From: Irpex lacteus
Taxonomy: Eukaryota; Basidiomycota; Agaricomycetes; Polyporales; Irpicaceae
Assembly: GCA_001986395.2 (NCBI GenBank)
Contig: MQVO02000012.1
Location: 868,001-932,000 of the forward strand
Direction: 5' to 3'
DNA: 64,000 bases
Shown here: positions 57,048 through 64,000 of the stretch, piece after piece
Layout of the letters: each line of letters begins with the position of its first letter
Numbering within the stretch: position 1 is the first letter of the stretch
Program-made: the position numbers and the translations under genes
The notes under the pieces: model-generated
What the model saw: only the letters and a program-made list of their open reading frames with translations
Database searches by the model: none
What the model was told of the DNA's origin: nothing

Positions 57048-60000
57048 ATGGCAACTTCGTCTGCAACAATCAAGACTCCTACACACGCACACCCTCTCTT
57101 AGCCGATGATCTCACTGGAAGCTCAAGAGGTCGACGGAGGACTGGGCATGATGAACGCCAAAGCAGCAATAACTACTTTACACTACGGGCTCAGTTGGAG
57201 ACCAAAGCAGACGAAGCAGGATCAAGCGCAAACTGGGATGGGAGTGTAAGAGGGAAGACTGTGAAGCGGAAGTCTATGTGAGCCACAAGCAGTCAGTAAT
57301 CCTTGTCGCTGACTCCTGCGCTCAGATCCAAACCCACAGTAGCCCCACCACTTATAGTTGTCGAATCTTCGAGTGGTACTCTGGATGCGTCCAGCTGGTT
57401 TGACGACGCACTTCGACAAGAAGTGAGCAATGAGCTCGGTACACCCAACGCCTCGGATATTCTTGATACGCACTGGCATGAATATTCAGATGAGGATATC
57501 CAATCTACTTTCTCAAGGCTGGCCTCTACGTTATCTCCATCTGACCCGGCAAATGATCCTTACCACACGACACTTCGAGTCTTGTCTTCCGCTGTCCACA
57601 AGCTATCCAGAGCGCGAGTGGAATTGGAAGAAGGCCGGAGGAGACTCATGGAGAAGGAAGCTGCACGACGCGTGAAGGCTACTGAGCTTATGAAGGAACT
57701 GCAACCCAACGAACGCGACGTTGCGAGACGAGTGGTCCAAGCACTATTCCCTGAAGACGAAGAAGAAGAGCAACCCATTCATAAGAAGCAGAGTCTACTC
57801 GTAGGTGTTCACACGGTTTATATTAGCTAGTCGCTGATTGTTGATTACAGTCTCTGACTGAATCATTGTCTGAAGCAATTGAGAATGATGGACCAATGTC
57901 TCAGAGCCTACCTGAGCCAAGTATTCTATCTTCTTCCTCAATAGAAAGGCCTGCGGGTGATTCAGATATGACACCCACAGAGCCTCCTTCGTCACGTAGT
58001 ACTGCTGCTACAACGTCTGACTATCTCGTGGATGACGGTGAATCACAGGACAGACCCAACCAGTCGACCGGCGACACAGAGCCCACCAAGCTGGACCGTT
58101 CGTCTTTAGGCGATTGGATGGGCACGTGGTGGCAGAGAAAGGCAAGGAATAGGATGTCCTCAGCTCCCTCTCTCTCTACCGAGTCCATCTCAGAAGCGGA
58201 CAAGATGCCTGACGCAGATGGCCTTCGTTCCGAATCATCCGATACCTCCTCTATGCTGCAGCCCACCACGCCTGTGCGCACCCGCCACCGTAAGACCAGC
58301 TCTCGGAGCGTGTTCGGCACTCTCGGGTTCTCCTTGTTGAACCCGGCTTCTTCGTCCAGTCATAAACGTCGCGCTACGGCTATCCCTGCTATCAACACTC
58401 AGCCCGAGGTCCTCGCTCCCAAGACTCATGAATCCAACGAACCCACTCAACCAGACAGTGAGGCTGCGTCCGTGCAGGAACATGACGTCGACAAACCCCA
58501 GTATGCTAGTTCTGCGGCGTCATCAATCCAAGCGGCTGGTCCCGACACAGAACGTCCGCAAGGCACTGCAATCCGAGCCATCGTGAATGCTACGAGGGTC
58601 ATGACCTCTGATCCTTCCAGTATTCTCATAGACCGCGGTGAAGTCATAGGTCAACTTATAACTCGGTTGGCCTATGAGCTGGCGCGCAACGCAAGAGATG
58701 GTGGCCTCGACATTCGTAAACCCGCCAGACCACGTAAAGAGACAACCCGTGGCCATGAGCGCCCCTTCCCTCGTACACCGTCTTCCCTCAGTTCGAATGA
58801 GTCGCAAGTACTCGCCAGAAGCACCTCCGGCGGCTCTGACAGCTCGAGAAACTATTCCCTACGCCAAGGTACTATGACGTTCTCCGCGCTTGCCTCACCG
58901 CTGTTTGGGTCGTTTATGACCCAACAACCCAAGCCTGCGAAGCACGCTGCGGATAACTCGCATAAGTCTCCCGAGCCCCAGATGGCCTCCCAGCCACCTC
59001 AGCCCCCGAAGGCGGGGTCCGTTCCCCTGGAGTCGATCATCCCTACAGACTCGAAGCCTCCTACCCAATACCTCTCCAGAACATACACACCTCTCACCTC
59101 TCGCGATTTCCACTTCTCTCTACCCATTTCGGATGCTGTTTCGGTCAAATCATCTGGTACCGAATCCCACCATGAGGCTATGACAGACCGCTTCGGATTC
59201 ATATACGAAGTCGCCGTGTATGACTTACTTCTCCTTCTGCGTGCCAAGCACTGTGAAAATACCGCCCCGGCGTGTCTGACAGGTGTCAAGGTCGCAGATA
59301 GGAAAGAAGACAACAACTGGTCTGACGACGAGACTCAATCTTCTGCGCATTCGGTTGAAATCTTCAAGGAGTCTTGTGAGTATGACTGTGACGACACTGA
59401 GGACGCGACCAGTATCAGTTCCACAAGCACTCGACCTGCTTTGCTAGCAGCGCAACCAGGAGATTCCACAGCGCAATCTTCACGACCTGATTCCCCTGTG
59501 TCCACCCAAGGTCGACCGCGATCATCTACTGTTACTCCAGCGACTAACAAGAAGATTCGTGCGAAGTCTAGCACCTCTGTGCTCTCGGTGGATGCAGACA
59601 CGCCAACCCACGTATGCCCCGAGACTATCAAGAGAATCCTAGGTCAACTCAAGGACATCCATGATCAGAGGCAGGCCGCTCAAAGAAAGGAGTGGGACGC
59701 ATTCGTGAACCAGAGGAGCAAATCATTGAGAAGTACCTCTGGTGTCGTTTCGAAGTCGTTCTCCGGTGAAGGTCGTGCTGCGGCCATGCTAGGGCTTGGG
59801 ACGACTCTGGACGAGGAAGAACTATCGCACAGCGAAGGTCTCGTCGGGTTTGCCCAGCTAGGCCTGTCGTCCGATCGACGGGAATTCGATCGGCTTGTAC
59901 GACAAGGAATTCCTCTCGCCTACAGGTCGAAAGTGTGGTTCGAATGCAGTGGGGCCTTGGAGATGAGGGAACCTGGTCTGTTTGCAGACCTTCTCAGCGA

Positions 60001-60864
60001 AGTCGACGAAGGGAGCAGTGTCGTGAGGGAGATTGAGAAGGACGTCGGTCGGACGATGCCTTTGAACATCTTCTTTGGGCGAACGGGTGCTGGTGTCGAC
60101 AAACTTCGTAGAGTCCTCAAAGCTTACAGTCGGTGAGCTGGAACATCGTCTGAACAGTGCGATATACACTGATTCTGCTTCAGGCGCAACCCCGCAGTGG
60201 GATATTGCCAGGGTATGAACCTAGTCACGTCAACGTTACTGCTGGTGCACGCCGACGAAGAAGAGGCCTTTTGGATGCTCTGCGCCATCGTCGAACGGAT
60301 TTTACCAGCAGACTTCTTTTCTCCCACCTTGATAAGCTCGCGCGCATGCCCTCTTGTGCTTCTTGAATACGTCCAAGAGATGCTGCCGAAACTTCACGCG
60401 CATCTCACAAACTTGGGCGTCGATCTTGGTGCTATATCGTTTTCGTGGTTCTTGTCTCTCTTCACGGATTGCCTCCCCATTGAGGTAAGTTTGATGAATT
60501 TGTGCTCGTATACATCCTTGACGATCTCGTTCAGACACTGTTCAGAGTTTGGGATGTGTTTATGGTCGACGGACTGGACGTCTTATTCCGCATTGCTCTT
60601 GCCATCCTCCGCAACAACGAGCAGGAGTTACTAGAGTGCGATTCTATCCCTGCCGTGTACGTCGCGCTAGAGAGCTTGCCTAATCGTATGTGGCGGTCGG
60701 ACAAGCTTTTGAAAGTACGTTACTGTTTATATCTTCTTGGTAATGCCTCACGTGAACATGCGTTCTAACAGCGGGAAATTGAGTTGCGCAACGTCGTCGT
60801 GCATTCAGACATTCTCAAACGACGCGAAGCACACTCCGCGTCCCTTCGGCAAATTGCTACTTGA
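57048..60864 (+). CDS. TBC-domain Rab GTPase-activating protein
   Basis: Six exons (57048-57277, 57326-57800, 57851-60132, 60184-60484, 60535-60714, 60772-60864), about 1186 residues. The C-terminal TBC domain carries both catalytic fingers: IEKDVGRTMP (I-x-x-D-x-x-R, arginine finger) and, after an intron, VGYCQGMN (Y-x-Q-G, glutamine finger), then FLSLFTDCLPIETLFRVWDV. It stimulates GTP hydrolysis on a Rab in membrane traffic. The first two thirds are mostly disordered and Ser/Pro-rich, with an acidic/basic coiled stretch (VHKLSRARVELEEGRRRLME) near residue 200 and a conserved GFIYEVAVYDLLLLLRAKH segment before the TBC domain. The gene is close to Gyp-type fungal TBC proteins; the Rab partner cannot be told from sequence. 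Confidence 0.92.
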
Positions 60865-60966
60865 TATTCGTTGATGTTGCAATGACACTTATATTTCGCG
60901 TACTGCAATACACGTTACAACATCAAATTGTTTACAACTAATTTGCAACCGTAATATAGTACAAAT

Positions 60967-63347
60967 TTACAAGTTTAGATTGGAGCCAGCGACTTCTCTC
61001 CATTTCGTGTTAGAGCCCGACTGAACCTCCCACTCAGTCTCCAACGTGCATCCCTTCCCTCCATCAAGGCTGACGAGCCATTTGTACTTCCCCTCGATAG
61101 GCTCCTTGCTTCCCTTGCCCTTACGGAACCATTCAACGTCGATGCCGTCTGCAACGTGAACCTTTTCTCCGGCTCCGACGTCCGCTAAACCTGCCGGCTT
61201 TCTCAAAAGGACTCTGGCGGACTCAGAGCTTGCAAGAGGCAGCGCGTCGCGTATGATGAGATTGTTGATACGGAAAGGGTGGTTGTTGGTGATGTATGTG
61301 CGCGCGACGTGCTTTGTAACGTATTTTCGCTCGCCGAACATAGGTGCGTTGTCGGTCGCTTGTTCCTTGCCAGGTAGACGTTCGTAGGTGACGCGCAGAC
61401 CGCGGTCAGCGCCCAGCGTGCAGTCGAAGCCTTCGTTTGGCATGACGTCCTGTTGGGATGGAGGTAGTTGAGAAATCAATAGTATGAAAGACACAAGAGA
61501 CAACTGACCTTGATCGAAGTACGAGCGACGAACATATCTTCCAGGAAAACGTTCACGGGCCCGGCGACGAGCTGATAATCGCTCTTGTTGAGAATTATGC
61601 ATTGGAGATAGGTGACTGCATCAACTCGGGGAACACAGACGCGAGTGATTTCGGCGTTCAGCCGGAGGGTAGCGATAGTCACAGTGTGAGCCGCCCCGTC
61701 ACTGGGGATGTTGACGGGATGGCTGACCGTGTAAGACACAGACACCGGGCTGGTCTGAAGCTTGGCAACAGGAGCTTCTAGCTCTTCTTCTTCTTCTTCC
61801 ACCGGAGTACTTTCGGCTTGCGCGAGCTCTTGTGAGTACAGTGCCAGTGGTTGCGAAGGGAGCACAGTGGCCGTGCCGAATGCGCTAAATGTGTTATCAG
61901 CGTGAGTTGGGGCTTGTTGCACTTGGGCCTGCTGCATTTGGTTTTGCTGCATTTGGGCTGCTGGCATTGCCGGGTTGGCAGCACCAAAGAGCGCGCCACC
62001 ACGTTGAGGAGGAAACTGGAATCGAGACGGCGGAGCCTGTTGACGCATTGTGAATGCGGGAGCCTGAGCCTGCTGTGCTGGTGGATGTGCAGCGAAGAGG
62101 CCGCCTTGCGCAAACCCGGGCTGAAGGCGATATGTGGGTAGACGCGGGATCTGGAAGGAGTGCGTAGCATCCGATGCAGTACTAAGGATTAAGGTAGCAT
62201 CGGCCCATGTCTCGCCGGTTTCCTGGGTAATGGACGCCCTGTAGCTTAGAGTGACGGGGGCCCTGGTTTCTTTCTCTTGGGATGTAGCGTGTATGTCGTA
62301 CAGAGGCGACCACGACGCTTTGGATACAACTGTGAGGGAATATCGCCGAGTCAAGTTAGATACTTTTTCAGACTAGGATGTTGTAAATGTACACTTACTG
62401 TACGACAATGTGAAAGAAGTTGTCGCTCCTGTCTTTTGCTGAACTAGGCTCCGTCTCCTAGACCTTTCTGCTTCTAGTCTTTCCTCGAACCTTTGGTTGG
62501 CGAGGGAGACATAACGCATCAAGTGAGCATCATACTCTTGCTCGACGCGTTGCTGATCAGCGACTGTAGCGCTGCTGGCAATCTGCTTGGCTTTGTCGTC
62601 CATCAGCAATGCAATGTCAGGAGCAAACTGTGCGTCGATTTCATCCTTCACGCCCTTCTTCCATGCCTCGTCCGGCTCTGCAGACTCGTCTGGCTGGGTA
62701 TCAGATACTGTAGCAGACGCCGGGGCACGCAGCGAAGAACCAACGTATACGCGCAACACGATATGCCCATCTATCGTGCCAGCTCGCTTATTATTGGCAT
62801 GTTCAGCGATAGCATCGTCGACAACATTTATCTGCTCGTCGAGTAGAGTCATGGCGTGCAGGACGCTCTGCCTCTCTTGAACGAGCGTATGCATGAAGGG
62901 TACGAGCTGCTCTGTAGGAACATGCTCGCTGTTGACACTCTTCGCGTAGGACAGATAGATCTCTGTTTCCTGCTGACGAATGAGCTTCTCAGCTTCGAGC
63001 CTTTGCTTCTTGGCCTGAAGCGACTGAAGAGCTTTGCTCGGCTTGAACGGATCGTTCTTCTTGATAGTACAAGTGACGTCCGCCAGCCTAGCTCCGAGGC
63101 CAAGCCCGGATACTCTCACAGACTGCTGGTCAATGTGGCTCGACAGGCCGGAAATGCGAATCTCATTGTCGCCTTCCTTTAGCAGGCCACGGACCGTCAG
63201 CTTGATGGTGAATCAAAGAATTTCAAGGACACTCACAGCAAGCTTGACTTCATAGGTGCGAGCGATTTCCGCTTTTCCGGTCCTGTATACTGTTACAGAC
63301 TTTATCGCACCCTCAACGGTAGAGTCGATCTCTGTAACGGTGGACAT
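60967..63347 (-). CDS. DUF4139/DUF4140 (mucoidy inhibitor A-like) protein
   Basis: Four exons (63347-63237, 63176-62399, 62329-61509, 61449-60967), about 730 residues. The N-terminal part (MSTVTEIDSTVEGAIKSVTV, then YRTGKAEIARTYEVKL and EGDNEIRISGLSSHIDQQSV) is the DUF4140 region. A long coiled coil follows (LQSLQAKKQRLEAEKLIRQQ and VADQQRVEQEYDAHLMRYVS). The C-terminal DUF4139 beta-rich domain starts VVSKASWSPLYDIHATS, with SYRASITQETGETWADATLI, and ends LDGGKGCTLETEWEVQSG. A Gln/Ala/Pro-rich loop (QQAQAPAFTMRQQAPPSRF) interrupts it. Proteins of this type occur in bacteria and fungi; the biochemical role is not established. Its 3' end is about 100 bp from the converging TBC gene, and it diverges from the CK2 beta gene. 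Confidence 0.9.
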
Positions 63348-63690
63348 CTGGAGTCTGGATTCTGGATGAATGTGGTGGTGGTTGGGAAGAGAAAGATAGA
63401 GATACTTTTCGGGGTGGTAGGCTTGGTATTTATGCTCCCAGCACGAGCAGATCTAGTCACATTGAATGCACATATCGCGGCTCCGTACAGCTCGGGCTGT
63501 GATACAATCACGATGCCAGTGCATCATGGCCACAGTTGGCACGAGTCAAACTGCATTTAAGCGCCAGTACCGCCGCCTTCCTAATTAGTACTTGCCCTCG
63601 GACCTCCTCCTCACTGGCCAAGCCCGCCACAACAAGCCCTCTGCCGCCCTCCGTTTTCGCCAGTTTGTATCAGATACCAGTCAGAATTTG
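63348..63690. other. divergent promoter region
   Basis: Between the leftward DUF4139 gene and the rightward CK2 beta gene. The true start codon of CK2 beta probably lies in or just after this stretch; ATGs at 63513 and 63525 are not clearly linked to it by splicing. Confidence 0.4.
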
Positions 63691-64000
63691 TGTGTTTCTA
63701 TTACTTGACATAGACTCATCGCAGACTTCTGTTGTAGTGGATGATCTCTCGTCTGGCTCAGATTCTGACTACTCCAAGTGAGTCCTGCCTCTACCTGGAA
63801 CCTCCGCTTGTATACTTATGGCGGCATACATAGCTCTGTGCGAATATTCACTGATATAGTCTGATTTGCGTACTCATCAATGTCTCATTAGTGGATTTCC
63901 TGGTTCCTCTCGTCTAAAGGCAATGAATACTTCTGCGAAGTAGAAGAAGACTACATCCTCGACAGATTCAATCTCACTGGGTTGAATACCGAAGTCTCCA
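63691..64000 (+). CDS. CKB1: casein kinase 2 regulatory subunit beta, 5' part (runs off the window)
   Basis: The visible exons are one ending at 63777 ([16 protein letters not shown] plus AA of the next codon), a proposed 4-nt exon 63834-63837, and one from 63892 to the edge. The last reads [20 protein letters not shown] then [16 protein letters not shown], unmistakably the N-terminal domain of CK2 beta, which assembles the tetrameric CK2 holoenzyme and directs substrate choice. The acidic Ser-rich lead is usual in fungi. The start codon is not resolved: the frame before 63777 has no ATG back to 63536, so an upstream exon is needed; the start given is approximate. The zinc finger and C-terminus are outside the window. 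Confidence 0.85.

Overview
The window is nuclear DNA of a filamentous basidiomycete, most likely an Agaricomycete. Genes are dense and split by many short introns (mostly 41-85 nt, GT-AG with a few GC-AG). The gene complement also fits: expanded F-box/leucine-rich proteins, a MACPF protein, a fungal-type exportin-T, a Gap1-like RasGAP and an ETFRF1-type LYR protein. About 22 protein genes, one tRNA and one small inverted-repeat transposon can be supported. Exon coordinates below were worked out by hand from reading-frame continuity across GT/GC..AG boundaries; the exon lengths of each complete model sum to a multiple of three unless stated otherwise.

Layout. (1) 1-14 kb is mostly conserved housekeeping: the 5' end of an unknown gene (-), an F-box protein, exportin-T (LOS1), a quinone-reductase-like dehydrogenase, a Gln/Gly-rich protein and a Gap1/Sar1-type Ras GTPase-activating protein. 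(2) 14.8-42.2 kb is an accessory stretch with six F-box genes. Five form one family, with an N-terminal F-box, a phase-1 intron and a final exon of 458-473 nt. Interspersed are a Pro/Ala-rich disordered protein with a start codon split by an intron and two apparent 1-nt frameshifts, an apparently N-terminally shortened relative of large fungal 2OG-oxygenase-like proteins, a small Ser/Pro-rich protein, a 274-bp CACTA-like MITE and about 4.7 kb with no convincing gene. (3) 43.3-48 kb is the most distinctive locus: a MACPF protein with a Vps62-like C-terminus, facing two tandem paralogous proteins of unknown fold whose C-termini look MABP-like. (4) 50-64 kb is again mostly conserved: a secreted Thr-repeat protein, an ETFRF1/LYRM5-like LYR protein, tRNA-Asp, a small mitochondrial protein, PWP1 (ribosome biogenesis), a TBC-domain Rab GAP, a DUF4139/MuiA-like protein and the 5' part of casein kinase 2 regulatory subunit beta, which seems to contain a 4-nt microexon.

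How the genes relate. There is no operon-like organisation, as expected for a fungus. Housekeeping functions cover tRNA export, Ras and Rab signalling, 60S ribosome assembly and mitochondrial flavoprotein regulation. The F-box proteins probably act as substrate adaptors of SCF ubiquitin ligases and look like a recently expanded, fast-evolving family. The MACPF gene and its two neighbours may form a defensive pore-forming set; this is inference from adjacency and domain type, not from any known characterised system.
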